The notes under the pieces were generated by a model. That model saw only the letters and a program-made list of their open reading frames with translations. It made no database searches and was not told where the DNA came from. Positions 1 through 8,403 of a DNA stretch of 64,000 bases are shown here, one piece after another. Within the stretch, counting starts at the first letter, position 1; every line of letters starts with the position of its first letter. The translations under genes and the position numbers were made by a program. The DNA is taken from the NCBI RefSeq assembly GCF_002237655.1, contig NZ_NOKT01000016.1, positions 62,001 through 126,000 on the forward strand, in the 5' to 3' direction. This DNA comes from Streptomyces sp. XY006. Its GTDB lineage: Bacteria > Actinomycetota > Actinomycetes > Streptomycetales > Streptomycetaceae.

Positions 1-1222
1 GGACGGTCGCCTCGGCGTAGGCGTAGATCAGCTTGGCGCCGCGGCGGATGATGCCGTCGTGCTCCTGGTCGACGCCGGGCAGGAAGCCGGGGACGTCGAC
101 GAAGGTGAGCACCGGGACGTTGAAGGCGTCGCAGGTCCGCACGAAGCGGGCCGCCTTCTCGCTGGCCTTGATGTCCAGGCAGCCGGCGAACTGCATCGGC
201 TGGTTGGCGACGATGCCGACCGGCCGGCCCTCGACCCGGCCGAAGCCGGTGACGATGTTCGGCGCGTACAGCGGCTGCGTCTCGAAGAACTCGGCGTCGT
301 CCAGGACGTGCTCGATCACCGTGTGCATGTCGTACGGCTGGTTCGCGCTGTCCGGGACGATCGTGTCCAGCTCGCGGTCCTCGTCCGTGACCTCCAGCTC
401 GGCCTCCTCGGGGAAGGCCGGCGGCTCGGAGAGGTTGTTGGACGGCAGGTACGACAGCAGCTGCTTGATGTACTCGATCGCGTCCTTCTCGTCGCCCGCC
501 ATGTGGTGGGCCACGCCGGAGGTCGCGTTGTGGGTGCGGGCGCCGCCCAGCTCCTCGAAGCCGACGTCCTCGCCGGTCACCGTCTTGATGACGTCGGGGC
601 CGGTGATGAACATGTGCGAGGTCTGGTCGACCATCACCGTGAAGTCGGTGATGGCCGGGGAGTAGACCGCGCCGCCCGCGCACGGCCCGACGACCAGGCT
701 GATCTGCGGGATGACACCGGAGGCGTGGGTGTTGCGGCGGAAGATCTCGCCGTAGGCGCCGAGCGAGGCCACACCCTCCTGGATGCGGGCGCCGCCGGAG
801 TCGTTGATGCCGATGACCGGGCAGCCGGTCTTCAGCGCGAAGTCCATGACCTTGACGATCTTCTGCCCGTAGACCTCGCCCAGCGCTCCGCCGAAGACGG
901 TGAAGTCCTGGGAGAACACGGCGACCGGGCGGCCGTCGACGGTGCCGTACCCGGTGACGACGCCGTCGCCGTAGGGGCGGTTCTTGTCGAGGCCGAAGTT
1001 GGTGGAGCGGTGCCGGGCGAACTCGTCGAGTTCGACGAACGAGCCCTCGTCGAGCAGGAGCTCGATCCGCTCACGGGCCGTCAGCTTGCCCTTGGCGTGC
1101 TGCTTCTCGACGGCGCGTGCGGAGCCGGCGTGCGTCGCCTCATCGATGCGGCGCTTCAGATCCGCGAGTTTGCCCGCGGTCGTGTGAATGTCAGGCTGCT
1201 GCTGCTCTTCCGGCTCGGACAT
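1..1222 (-). CDS. pccB: Propionyl/acyl-CoA carboxylase beta (carboxyltransferase) subunit, 3' end cut by window edge
   Basis: Transfers the carboxyl group from carboxybiotin to propionyl-CoA (or acetyl-CoA), giving methylmalonyl-CoA for polyketides and lipids; a cytosolic hexamer working with a biotinylated alpha subunit. Reading from ATG at 1222, about 407 residues are visible. They include KLTARERIELLLDEGSF, the acyl-CoA-binding INDSGGARIQEG and GPCAGGAVYSPA with the glycine pairs of the oxyanion hole, and the start of the C-terminal domain (VPGFLPGVDQEHDGIIRRGA). The family is about 530 residues, so roughly 120 residues lie beyond the left edge. The gene is divergent from birA, whose product biotinylates the partner subunit. 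Family assignment is very strong; propionyl versus acetyl preference is inferred from similarity to streptomycete PccB recalled from memory. Confidence 0.96.
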   Translation of the reverse strand, partial: MSEPEEQQQPDIHTTAGKLADLKRRIDEATHAGSARAVEKQHAKGKLTARERIELLLDEGSFVELDEFARHRSTNFGLDKNRPYGDGVVTGYGTVDGRPVAVFSQDFTVFGGALGEVYGQKIVKVMDFALKTGCPVIGINDSGGARIQEGVASLGAYGEIFRRNTHASGVIPQISLVVGPCAGGAVYSPAITDFTVMVDQTSHMFITGPDVIKTVTGEDVGFEELGGARTHNATSGVAHHMAGDEKDAIEYIKQLLSYLPSNNLSEPPAFPEEAELEVTDEDRELDTIVPDSANQPYDMHTVIEHVLDDAEFFETQPLYAPNIVTGFGRVEGRPVGIVANQPMQFAGCLDIKASEKAARFVRTCDAFNVPVLTFVDVPGFLPGVDQEHDGIIRRGAKLIYAYAEATV

Positions 1223-1319
1223 CGGGATGCGGCTCCCTGCCTGCTCAAAAGGGGGGACGGTTACTCATCCGTAGAGTAGTGGGGGCCCTCCACATCGGCA
1301 GTGCGGCGTTTACCACACC

Positions 1320-1325
1320 TAGGGT
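1320..1325 (+). promoter_or_regulatory. -10 box of birA, probable leaderless start
   Basis: TAGGGT lies seven bases before the birA ATG (1333) and no Shine-Dalgarno sequence lies in between, so transcription would begin at or next to the start codon. No convincing -35 was found. Confidence 0.45.
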
Positions 1326-1332
1326 GGCTTGC

Positions 1333-2199
1333 ATGACGCCGCGAGATGCATCAGAGCCCAACGGAAGCCGCTGGTCCGATCTGGACCGGCCGCCCCTCAA
1401 CGTCACCGCCCTGCGCCGCGGCCTGGTGCGGGAGGGGGGCCTGTGGTCGGGGGTGGAGGTCGTCCAGCGCACCGGCTCGACCAACTCCGACCTGGTCGCC
1501 CGGGCGGCCGGGGGCGAGGCCGTGGAGGGGGCCGTGCTGGTCGCCGAGGAGCAGACCGCGGGGCGCGGGCGCCTGGACCGGCAGTGGACCGCGCCGCCGC
1601 GCTCCGGCCTCTTCTTCTCCGTCCTGTTCACGCCGGGCGAGGTGCCGGTGGCGCGCTGGGGATGGCTGCCGCTGCTCACGGGGGTGGCCGTGGCGGCGGG
1701 GCTGGCGCGGGCGGCGGGCGTCGACACGGCGCTGAAGTGGCCGAACGACCTGCTGGTCACCGTGGGCGGAGAGGAACGCAAGGCCGGCGGGATCCTCGCC
1801 GAGCGGGCCGGTGACGACGGGGTCGTCATGGGAGTCGGCATCAACGTCACGCTGAAGGCGGACGAGCTGCCGGTGCCGACGGCGGGGTCGCTGGCGCTGG
1901 CCGGTGCCGTGAGCACGGACCGGGATCCGTTGCTGCGGGGCGTGCTGCGGTCCCTGGAGGAGTGGTACGGGAAGTGGCGTGCGGCCGGGGGCGACCCGAG
2001 CGCGAGCGGTTTGCAGGAGGCGTATGCCGCCGGATGCGCGACGCTCGGGAGGGTGGTGCGGGCGGAGTTGCCGGGGGACCGGGCCGTGGTCGGGGAAGCG
2101 GTGGCGGTGGACGGGGACGGGCGGCTGGTGCTGGCGACGGAGAAAGGGGTGCAGGAGCCGGTGGGCGCCGGGGACATCGTGCACCTGAGGCCGGCGTGA
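1333..2199 (+). CDS. birA: Biotin--[acetyl-CoA carboxylase] ligase
   Basis: Forms biotinyl-AMP and transfers biotin to the lysine of the biotin carrier domain. The 288-residue protein shows the ligase signatures: STNSDLV near residue 50, the biotin/ATP loop TAGRGRLDRQW, LKWPNDLLV, and KAGGILAE, which carries the conserved lysine. The C-terminal SH3-like domain ends in GDIVHLRP. There is no N-terminal helix-turn-helix, so this is a monofunctional ligase and not a BirA-type repressor. It is divergent from pccB, a sensible pairing because acyl-CoA carboxylases are the main biotin proteins. The start at 1333 was chosen because a -10 hexamer sits just upstream and the longer open frame upstream overlaps pccB. 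Confidence 0.95.
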   Translation: MTPRDASEPNGSRWSDLDRPPLNVTALRRGLVREGGLWSGVEVVQRTGSTNSDLVARAAGGEAVEGAVLVAEEQTAGRGRLDRQWTAPPRSGLFFSVLFTPGEVPVARWGWLPLLTGVAVAAGLARAAGVDTALKWPNDLLVTVGGEERKAGGILAERAGDDGVVMGVGINVTLKADELPVPTAGSLALAGAVSTDRDPLLRGVLRSLEEWYGKWRAAGGDPSASGLQEAYAAGCATLGRVVRAELPGDRAVVGEAVAVDGDGRLVLATEKGVQEPVGAGDIVHLRPA

Positions 2200-2351
2200 C
2201 CTGAGACCGGACAGCGGCGCGGACGTCGAGTTTCCCGCGACGCCGGGCACCTCACCCTTCGGCTGAACCTGACGGAGTGAGCTGGCGCACACCTGCCGTA
2301 GAGTTGAGGCCGGTCGATACATGACCGTGACAGATCGGAAGGGCAGCACGC

Positions 2352-3458
2352 GTGACCGTCGACGACTCGGGCTCCGGCACGGACGCGCAGGGCGCCGACC
2401 CCGGCGAGGATCCGCTCGCCCTGCGGCTGGAACAGCTCATCCTGGGCGCCGAGCGCCGCTACACCCCGTTCCAGGCGGCCCGCAGCGCCGGCGTCTCCAT
2501 GGAACTGGCCTCCCGCTTCTGGCGGGCCATGGGCTTCGCCGACATCGGCCAGGCCAAGGCCCTCACGGAGGCGGACGTCCTCGCCCTGCGGCGCCTGGCC
2601 GGTCTCGTCGAGGCCGGGCTGCTGAGCGAGGCCATGGCCGTCCAGGTGGCCCGCTCCACCGGGCAGACCACCGCGCGGCTCGCCGAGTGGCAGATCGACT
2701 CCTTCCTGGAGGGCCTGACCGAGCCGCCCGAGCCGGGCATGACGCGCACCGAGGTGACGTACCCGATCGTCGAGCTGCTCCTGCCCGAGCTGGAGGAGTT
2801 CCTGGTCTACGTCTGGCGCCGCCAGCTCGCGGCCTCGGCCGGACGCGTGGTGCAGGCCGCCGACGACGAGGAGATGGTCGACCGGCGGCTGGCCGTCGGC
2901 TTCGCCGACCTGGTCGGCTTCACGCGCCTGACCCGCCGGATGGAGGAGGAGGAGCTCGGCGAGCTGGTCGAGGCCTTCGAGACCACGGCCGCCGACCTGG
3001 TGGCCGCCAACGGCGGACGGCTGATCAAGACCCTCGGCGACGAGGTGCTCTACGCCGCCGACGACGCCGGCACGGCCGCCGAGATCGCGCTGCGGCTGAT
3101 CGAGACCATGGCGCACGACGAGACCATGCCGGAGCTGCGGGTCGGCATGGCGTTCGGCACCGTGACCACCCGGATGGGTGATGTCTTCGGAACGACCGTG
3201 AACCTGGCCTCCCGGCTCACCTCGATAGCTCCCAAGGACGCCGTCCTCGTCGACACCGCGTTCGCCGAGGAGCTGATCCGCACCCAGGACGCCCCGGCCT
3301 CCGAGGCGGAGGCGGCCGAGGAGGCCGCGGCGGCGGAGAAGGAGGGCGAGGAGCCGCCGGTGTACCGGTTCGCGCTGCAGCCGATGTGGCAGCGGCCGGT
3401 GCGTGGACTGGGCGTCGTGGAGCCGTGGCTGCTCACCCGGCGGGACGGTGCGCCGTAG
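2352..3458 (+). CDS. cya: Class III adenylate cyclase
   Basis: Makes cAMP from ATP. The protein has 368 residues. The N-terminal half (about 25-165) is helical, with a helix-turn-helix-like stretch (YTPFQAARSAGVSMELASRFWRA split over residues 35-60) as in other actinobacterial adenylate cyclases of this type. The cyclase homology domain starts at FADLVGFTRLTRRM (first metal-binding Asp) and continues through LIKTLGDEVLY (second Asp) and GDVFGTTVNLASRL (Asn/Arg transition-state residues). An acidic Ala/Glu linker precedes the C-terminal tail. The start is GTG at 2352 behind GGAAGG. In S. coelicolor the single cyclase at this location is needed for normal germination and development; carrying that role over here is by homology and position. 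Confidence 0.92.
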   Translation: MTVDDSGSGTDAQGADPGEDPLALRLEQLILGAERRYTPFQAARSAGVSMELASRFWRAMGFADIGQAKALTEADVLALRRLAGLVEAGLLSEAMAVQVARSTGQTTARLAEWQIDSFLEGLTEPPEPGMTRTEVTYPIVELLLPELEEFLVYVWRRQLAASAGRVVQAADDEEMVDRRLAVGFADLVGFTRLTRRMEEEELGELVEAFETTAADLVAANGGRLIKTLGDEVLYAADDAGTAAEIALRLIETMAHDETMPELRVGMAFGTVTTRMGDVFGTTVNLASRLTSIAPKDAVLVDTAFAEELIRTQDAPASEAEAAEEAAAAEKEGEEPPVYRFALQPMWQRPVRGLGVVEPWLLTRRDGAP

Positions 3459-3511
3459 CCGCTGCCCGGTGTGCCGTGTCGGTGTGCCGTCGGTGCGCTG
3501 TCCGCGCGCCG

Positions 3512-4261
3512 TCAGCGGCGGCCGGCGGGTGAGTCCACGCACAGGCCGATGATCGGCACGCACAGGCCGGGGTCCTGCGGTTTCTTCGGTTCGTCCGGCG
3601 CTTCGGGCTGCTCGGGTGCCGGGGCGGGTGGTGTCCGGCTCGGGGCCGGGGGCGTGGTCGGGGCCGGGCGGGGTTTCTCGCCCCGGGGCGGCGGAGCCGG
3701 GGGGTTCGGCCTGTCGGGAAGGGTCGTGGTGCCGGGTCCGGGCGCCGGGGGCGTGTCCGTGGTCCCGCCGGGTCCGGTGGCTCGGCCGGGTCCGGTGGCC
3801 GGGGCGGACGGGGCCGGTCGTGCGTCCCCGGCGGCCGGTGACGGGGTGAGACCGCCGAGGGCCGTGGGCGACGAGGGACCCGCCTCGGGCGTGGCCGGGA
3901 GGGCCGCCGCCGTGCCCGGTGTCTCGTCCGTGCCGGAGACGACCGGGTCCGGGCGGGGCCCGGCCTCGACGCCGACGCCGCCCCCGCCGGTTCCCGAGGT
4001 CAGGCGGACCAGGCTCAGGGCGCCGGCGGCCAGGGCGAGGCCGCCGGCGGCGAGCAGGACCTTGCGGGGGCGGGGCTTGCGGTGCCGGCCCCGGGACCGA
4101 GGGGGGAGGGGCACCGTTTCCGCGGCCGAGCCCCCGTGGGGCGTGACCGGCACCGTTCGGCGCGGCCGGACGGGCCCGGTGTCCTGCTCCGGCGTCGGTT
4201 TCGCCGTCGGTTTCGCGGGCTTTTTCGTCGGCGGTTTCGTCGGCGGTTTCGTCGTCCTCAT
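3512..4261 (-). CDS. Pro/Lys-rich single-pass membrane protein of unknown function
   Basis: 249 residues. The basic N-terminus is built from short repeats (KPPTKPPTKKPAKPTAKP), followed by one membrane helix around residues 70-90 (VLLAAGGLALAAGALSLV). A long Pro/Thr/Gly/Ala low-complexity extracellular segment follows. The C-terminus carries a short conserved-looking end with two cysteines (GLCVPIIGLCVDSP) that could form a disulfide. The start at 4261 is supported by GGGGAGGA directly upstream; a longer in-frame ATG at 4357 lacks this. The gene is convergent with the cyclase gene. I do not recognise a family. A cell-wall-spanning role is only a guess from composition. Confidence 0.72.
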   Translation of the reverse strand: MRTTKPPTKPPTKKPAKPTAKPTPEQDTGPVRPRRTVPVTPHGGSAAETVPLPPRSRGRHRKPRPRKVLLAAGGLALAAGALSLVRLTSGTGGGGVGVEAGPRPDPVVSGTDETPGTAAALPATPEAGPSSPTALGGLTPSPAAGDARPAPSAPATGPGRATGPGGTTDTPPAPGPGTTTLPDRPNPPAPPPRGEKPRPAPTTPPAPSRTPPAPAPEQPEAPDEPKKPQDPGLCVPIIGLCVDSPAGRR

Positions 4262-4475
4262 GGTTCCTCCCCGATGCGCACGCGCCCCCTGTACGCCGTG
4301 GCGGACGCACGTTATGCGCTCCCTTGGGCGTTCGGGGCGGAGTTGGGGGCATGTCACTCGAACGGGTGGGCGGGCAGAGGTGGGGAACCGGTCGCGTCCG
4401 CTCTTTCGTGGGCCGGGTGCGGCTGCGATGATCTGAGGCGTCGGTCTTGTTAACCTGCGTTAACCGGAGGGTGTC

Positions 4476-5276
4476 ATGAGTGAGGAACGGTTCGGGGAGT
4501 TCGTGCTGGTGCGGCGGCACGAGCAGGGACATGTCGCGGAGCTCGTCCTCGACCGCCCCAAGGCCATGAACGCGGTGTCGACCGAGATGGCGCGGTCGAT
4601 CTCCGGGGCGTGCGCGGCGCTGGGGGAGGACCGGGACGTGCGGGCGGTCGTGCTGACCTCGACGCACGAACGGGCGTTCTGCGTGGGGGCCGACCTGAAG
4701 GAGCGGAACTCGTTCAGCGACGCGGATCTGCTGCGGCAGCGGCCCGTGACCCGCGGGGCGTACACCGGGGTGCTGGAGCTGCCGGTGCCGACGGTGGCGG
4801 CCGTGCACGGGTTCGCGCTGGGGGGCGGGTTCGAGCTGGCGCTGGCGTGTGACGTGATCGTGGCGGACCGGACGGCGGTCGTGGGGCTGCCGGAGGTGTC
4901 GGTCGGGGTGATCCCCGGAGGCGGCGGGACGCAGCTCCTGCCCCGGCGGGTGGGGGCGGCCCGGGCGGCCGAGCTGATCTTCTCGGCCCGGCGGGTCGAG
5001 GCCGCGGAGGCGGGGGAGTTGGGGCTGGTCGACCAGGTGGTGGACGCCGGGCGGGACCGGGAGGCCGCGCTGGAACTGGCCGGGCGCATCGCCGGGAACT
5101 CGCCGGTGGGGCTGCGGGCGGCCAAGCGGGCGCTGCGGCTGGGGCAGGGGCTGGATCTGCGGGCCGGTCTGGAGGTCGAGGACGCGGCGTGGCGGACCAC
5201 GGCGTTCTCCGGGGACCGGGCGGAGGGCGTCGCCGCGTTCAACGAGCGGCGCAAGCCGCAGTGGCCGGGGGAGTAA
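4476..5276 (+). CDS. Enoyl-CoA hydratase/isomerase family protein (crotonase fold)
   Basis: Hydrates trans-2-enoyl-CoA in fatty-acid or amino-acid degradation. The protein is 266 residues, the usual crotonase length. It shows the oxyanion-hole segment AFCVGADLKERNSF (about 68-80) and HGFALGGGFELALACD. Both acidic catalytic residues of true hydratases are present: Glu120 in GGGFEL and Glu140 in LPEVSVGVIPGGGGTQ. Start ATG 4476 follows ACCGGAGGGTGTC, a good Shine-Dalgarno. The gene is followed by a G-rich tandem repeat and a hairpin. The substrate cannot be told from sequence. Confidence 0.9.
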   Translation: MSEERFGEFVLVRRHEQGHVAELVLDRPKAMNAVSTEMARSISGACAALGEDRDVRAVVLTSTHERAFCVGADLKERNSFSDADLLRQRPVTRGAYTGVLELPVPTVAAVHGFALGGGFELALACDVIVADRTAVVGLPEVSVGVIPGGGGTQLLPRRVGAARAAELIFSARRVEAAEAGELGLVDQVVDAGRDREAALELAGRIAGNSPVGLRAAKRALRLGQGLDLRAGLEVEDAAWRTTAFSGDRAEGVAAFNERRKPQWPGE

Positions 5277-5289
5277 GGGCCGAGGGGCC

Positions 5290-5335
5290 GGGGAGTAGGG
5301 GCTGAGGGGGCGGGGGAGCAGGGGCTGAGGGGGCG
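5290..5335. repeat. 23-bp tandem duplication
   Basis: Two adjacent 23-bp units (5290-5312 and 5313-5335) differ at one base and are built around AGGGGCTGAGGGGG. They lie just after the enoyl-CoA hydratase stop codon. Confidence 0.85.
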
Positions 5336-5364
5336 GGGGCGGCGGCTGTGAACGACCCCCGCCC
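5331..5364 (+). terminator. Hairpin downstream of the enoyl-CoA hydratase gene
   Basis: GGGCGGGGG (5331-5339) pairs with CCCCCGCCC (5356-5364) around a 16-base loop. It lies 54 bases after the stop codon and has no U-tract, as is usual in streptomycetes. Confidence 0.5.
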
Positions 5365-5437
5365 GCTGTGAACCCCCGGCCTCCCCGTTCGCCCCGTCAA
5401 CAGAACGGATTGGCTGAAAACTCCCTAGCCTGGGGTG

Positions 5438-6586
5438 ATGGGTGAGGACAGACGGCTGGCGGCCGTCGTCGCGTTGGCTCAGGGGATGGCGGCCGCGCAC
5501 GGGCTGCGTGAGGCGTGGCGTGCGGCGGCCTCGGGGGCGTGCCGGGCGCTGGGTGGCAGCTTCGCCGCGCTGTCGGTGTGGGAGCGGGAGCTCGGGCGGC
5601 TGAAGGTCCTCGTGAACGTCGGTGAGCTGGCCGAGGGCGAGGAGGAGTTCCCCGAGGACGAGGCCTATCCGGTGCACCAGTTCGCCGAGATCACCGAGTT
5701 CCTGCACGAGCAGTGGGCCGGCGGCGGCGAGCCCGACGCGTGGGTGGAGACGGCCGAGGGGCCCGCCGCCGGGGAGCCCGGGTACTGCCACCAGCGGGTC
5801 GCGGCCCTGCGGCGCCGCGGCCGCGGCTGTTGCGTCGTCGCGCCCATCGTGCTGCACGGCAGGGCCTGGGGCGAGCTCTACGTCGCCCGGCCGGCCGGCG
5901 AGCCCGTCTTCGGGCGGGCCGACGCCGACTTCGCCACCGTCCTGGCCTCCGTCGTGGCCGCGGGCATCGCCCAGACCGAGCGTCTGGAGGAGGCCCGGCG
6001 GCTCGCCTTCACCGACTCCCTCACCGGGCTGGCCAACCGCCGGGCCGTCGACGTGCGCCTGGAACAGGCCATCGAGCGGCACCGCAGGGACGGGGCCGTC
6101 GTCAGCCTCGTCGTCTGCGATCTGAACGGACTGAAGCGGGTCAACGACACCCATGGGCACGCGGCCGGAGACCGGCTCCTGGAGCGGTTCGGCTCGGTGC
6201 TGTCGCTGTGCGGGGCCATGCTGCCGGGGGCGCTCGCGGCGCGGCTCGGCGGGGACGAGTTCTGTCTGCTGGCGGTCGGGCCGCCCGCGGACCAGGTTGT
6301 GAAAGCGGCCGGCGAACTGTGCCGCCGGGCCGCCGAGTTGGAGCTCGGGGACGGTGTGGCCTGCGGTGTCGCCTCCACCGAGGACCCGATCGGGACGGTG
6401 CGCTCCGCGCGCCGGCTGTTCCGGCTCGCCGACGCCGCCCAGTACCGGGCCAAGGCCGAGCGGGCCGGGCGACCGGTCGTCGCCGGGCGGGCCGGGCCGG
6501 ACGATCCCGTCGTACGGCTCGCGGACGAGCCGTCCCGGGAGGCGGGCGGCGAACGGCGCCGCTTCCGCGGCCGCCACGCGCCCTGA
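5438..6586 (+). CDS. GAF-GGDEF diguanylate cyclase
   Basis: 382 residues. The N-terminal 20-185 region is a GAF-type sensor (GGSFAALSVWER, then RVAALRRRGRGCCVVAPIVL). The GGDEF domain runs from FTDSLTGLANRRAVD (about 192) through VVCDLNGLKRVNDTHGH to an intact GGDEF motif at 271-275. An intact motif predicts c-di-GMP synthesis from two GTP. No RxxD inhibitory I-site is present at the expected place ahead of GGDEF, so product feedback may be absent. There are no membrane segments and no EAL domain. GTG 5435 and ATG 5438 are adjacent in frame. A TAGCCT hexamer at 5426-5431 would place transcription start at the ATG, so a leaderless mRNA is likely. It may correspond to the GAF-GGDEF protein called CdgE in other streptomycetes; that name is not proven here. 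Confidence 0.88.
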   Translation: MGEDRRLAAVVALAQGMAAAHGLREAWRAAASGACRALGGSFAALSVWERELGRLKVLVNVGELAEGEEEFPEDEAYPVHQFAEITEFLHEQWAGGGEPDAWVETAEGPAAGEPGYCHQRVAALRRRGRGCCVVAPIVLHGRAWGELYVARPAGEPVFGRADADFATVLASVVAAGIAQTERLEEARRLAFTDSLTGLANRRAVDVRLEQAIERHRRDGAVVSLVVCDLNGLKRVNDTHGHAAGDRLLERFGSVLSLCGAMLPGALAARLGGDEFCLLAVGPPADQVVKAAGELCRRAAELELGDGVACGVASTEDPIGTVRSARRLFRLADAAQYRAKAERAGRPVVAGRAGPDDPVVRLADEPSREAGGERRRFRGRHAP

Positions 6587-6692
6587 CACCCACCGGACAG
6601 CCCCGGCGGTCCGTTCTGCCCCATGCGCCCCGTGGTCCGGGGGCCCCGGGCGGTGTGACGCATTCGGTAAGGGGCGAACCCCGTCCCCAGTG

Positions 6693-6721
6693 GTGACATC
6701 ATCGAATTCACTGCGTACGCT
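6693..6721 (+). promoter_or_regulatory. hutH promoter, -35/-10 with leaderless spacing
   Basis: GTGACA (6693-6698) and TACGCT (6716-6721) are separated by 17 bases. The -10 ends seven bases before the ATG at 6729, which predicts a transcript starting at or beside the start codon. Confidence 0.65.
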
Positions 6722-6728
6722 CCTGAAT

Positions 6729-8273
6729 ATGGATATGCACACTGTGGTGGTGGGGACGTCCGGCGTGACCGCGTCCGACGTGCTCGCCGTGGCGCGCGGC
6801 GGCGCCCGCGTCGAGCTCTCCGAGGAGGCCGTGGCCGCCCTCGCCGCGGCCCGCGAGATCGTGGACGCGCTGGCGGCCAAGCCGGACCCCGTGTACGGCG
6901 TGAGCACCGGCTTCGGCGCCCTGGCGACCCGGCACATCAGCCCCGAGCTGCGGGCCCGGCTCCAGCGCAACATCGTCCGCTCGCACGCCGCCGGCATGGG
7001 ACCCCGGGTCGAGCGCGAGGTCGTGCGCGCCCTGATGTTCCTGCGGCTGAAGACCGTCTGCTCGGGGCGCACCGGCGTGCGCCCCGAGGTCGCGCAGACC
7101 ATGGCCGACCTGCTCAACGCCGGGATCACCCCGGTCGTGCACGAGTACGGCTCCCTCGGCTGCTCCGGCGACCTCGCCCCGCTGTCCCACTGCGCGCTCG
7201 CGCTCATGGGCGAAGGCGACGCCGAGGGCCCCGACGGCACCGTGCGCCCGGCCGCCGAACTGCTCGCCGCGCACGGCATCCAGCCGGTCGAACTGCGCGA
7301 GAAGGAGGGGCTCGCCCTCCTCAACGGCACCGACGGCATGCTCGGCATGCTGGTCATGGCCCTGGCCGACCTGGACACCCTCTACCGGTCCGCCGACGTC
7401 ACGGCCGCCCTGTCCCTGGAGGCCCTGCTCGGCACCGACAAGGTCCTCGCACCCGAGCTGCACGCCATCCGGCCGCACCCCGGGCAGGCCGCCAGCGCCG
7501 CCAACATGCTGGCCGTGCTGCAGGGCTCCGGCCTGACCGGCCATCACCAGGACGACGCCCCGCGCGTCCAGGACGCCTACTCGGTGCGCTGCGCCCCGCA
7601 GGTCGCCGGGGCCGGGCGGGACACCGTGGCGCACGCCCGGCTGGTCGCCGACCGCGAGCTGGCCGCCGCCGTGGACAATCCCGTCGTCCTGCCCGACGGC
7701 CGCGTGGAGTCCAACGGCAACTTCCACGGGGCGCCCGTCGCCTACGTCCTGGACTTCCTCGCCATCGCCGCCGCCGACCTCGGCTCCATCGCCGAGCGGC
7801 GCACCGACCGGCTGCTCGACAAGAACCGCAGCCACGGCCTGCCGCCGTTCCTGGCCGACGACGCCGGTGTGGACTCGGGCCTGATGATCGCTCAGTACAC
7901 GCAGGCCGCACTGGTGAGCGAGCTGAAGCGGCTCGCCGTACCGGCTTCGGCCGACTCGATCCCGTCCTCCGCCATGCAGGAGGACCACGTCTCCATGGGC
8001 TGGTCGGCGGCGCGCAAGCTGCGCACCTCCGTCGACAACCTCACCCGGGTCCTCGCCATCGAGCTGTACGCGGCGACCCGCGCGATCGAGCTGCGTGAGG
8101 GGCTCACCCCGGCACCGGCGACGCGGGCGGTCATCGACGCCGCGCGGGAGGCCGGCGTCCAGGGCCCGGGCCCGGACCGGTACCTCGCGCCCGACCTGGC
8201 CGCGGCGGACGCGTTCGTGCGCGACGGGCGGCTGCTCGCGGCGGTGGAGAAGGTCACCGGGCCGCTCCGGTAG
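6729..8273 (+). CDS. hutH: Histidine ammonia-lyase
   Basis: Removes ammonia from L-histidine to give urocanate, the first step of histidine use as a nitrogen and carbon source; cytosolic homotetramer. 514 residues. The prosthetic MIO group would form from Cys145-Ser146-Gly147 in GSLGCSGDLAPLSH. Most HutH proteins have Ala-Ser-Gly, but Cys-Ser-Gly is the usual streptomycete variant from memory. Also visible are YGVSTGFGAL (catalytic Tyr), LLNGTDGML, the QDDAPRVQDAYSVRCAPQV block, NGNFHG and SSAMQEDHVSMGW. Start 6729 (M-D-M-H) fits the promoter spacing; ATG 6735 is the alternative. No other hut gene is adjacent, so the rest of the pathway must be elsewhere. Confidence 0.97.
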   Translation: MDMHTVVVGTSGVTASDVLAVARGGARVELSEEAVAALAAAREIVDALAAKPDPVYGVSTGFGALATRHISPELRARLQRNIVRSHAAGMGPRVEREVVRALMFLRLKTVCSGRTGVRPEVAQTMADLLNAGITPVVHEYGSLGCSGDLAPLSHCALALMGEGDAEGPDGTVRPAAELLAAHGIQPVELREKEGLALLNGTDGMLGMLVMALADLDTLYRSADVTAALSLEALLGTDKVLAPELHAIRPHPGQAASAANMLAVLQGSGLTGHHQDDAPRVQDAYSVRCAPQVAGAGRDTVAHARLVADRELAAAVDNPVVLPDGRVESNGNFHGAPVAYVLDFLAIAAADLGSIAERRTDRLLDKNRSHGLPPFLADDAGVDSGLMIAQYTQAALVSELKRLAVPASADSIPSSAMQEDHVSMGWSAARKLRTSVDNLTRVLAIELYAATRAIELREGLTPAPATRAVIDAAREAGVQGPGPDRYLAPDLAAADAFVRDGRLLAAVEKVTGPLR

Positions 8274-8290
8274 GACGGTCCGCGGGACAG

Positions 8291-8320
8291 GAGGGGCCCT
8301 GCCGTCCGGCGGGGCCCCTC
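8291..8320 (+). terminator. Terminator hairpin after hutH
   Basis: GAGGGGCCC pairs with GGGCCCCTC around a 12-base loop, 18 bases after the hutH stop. Confidence 0.7.
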
Positions 8321-8330
8321 AGCCGTCCCC

Positions 8331-8403
8331 GCGGGCGCTCAAGGGCGGTCACCGACGCGGGCGCTCGAAGGCGGTCGGCCGCGCGGGCGCTCAAGTGCGG
8401 TCA
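8331..8403. repeat. 26-bp tandem repeat, nearly three units
   Basis: Units begin at 8331, 8357 and 8383 with the same GCGGGCGCTC head followed by a variant of AAGGGCGGTC; the third is truncated at the stop codon of the next (minus-strand) gene. It lies between hutH and the sortase-substrate gene. Confidence 0.85.

Noticed and set aside
59..1279. Long open frame opposite pccB
   Set aside because: Arg/Gly/Val-rich antisense translation caused by GC-biased third positions; pccB on the other strand has full domain support.
8331..8403. Tandem repeat considered as a CRISPR array
   Set aside because: Units abut without unique spacers and there are no cas genes.
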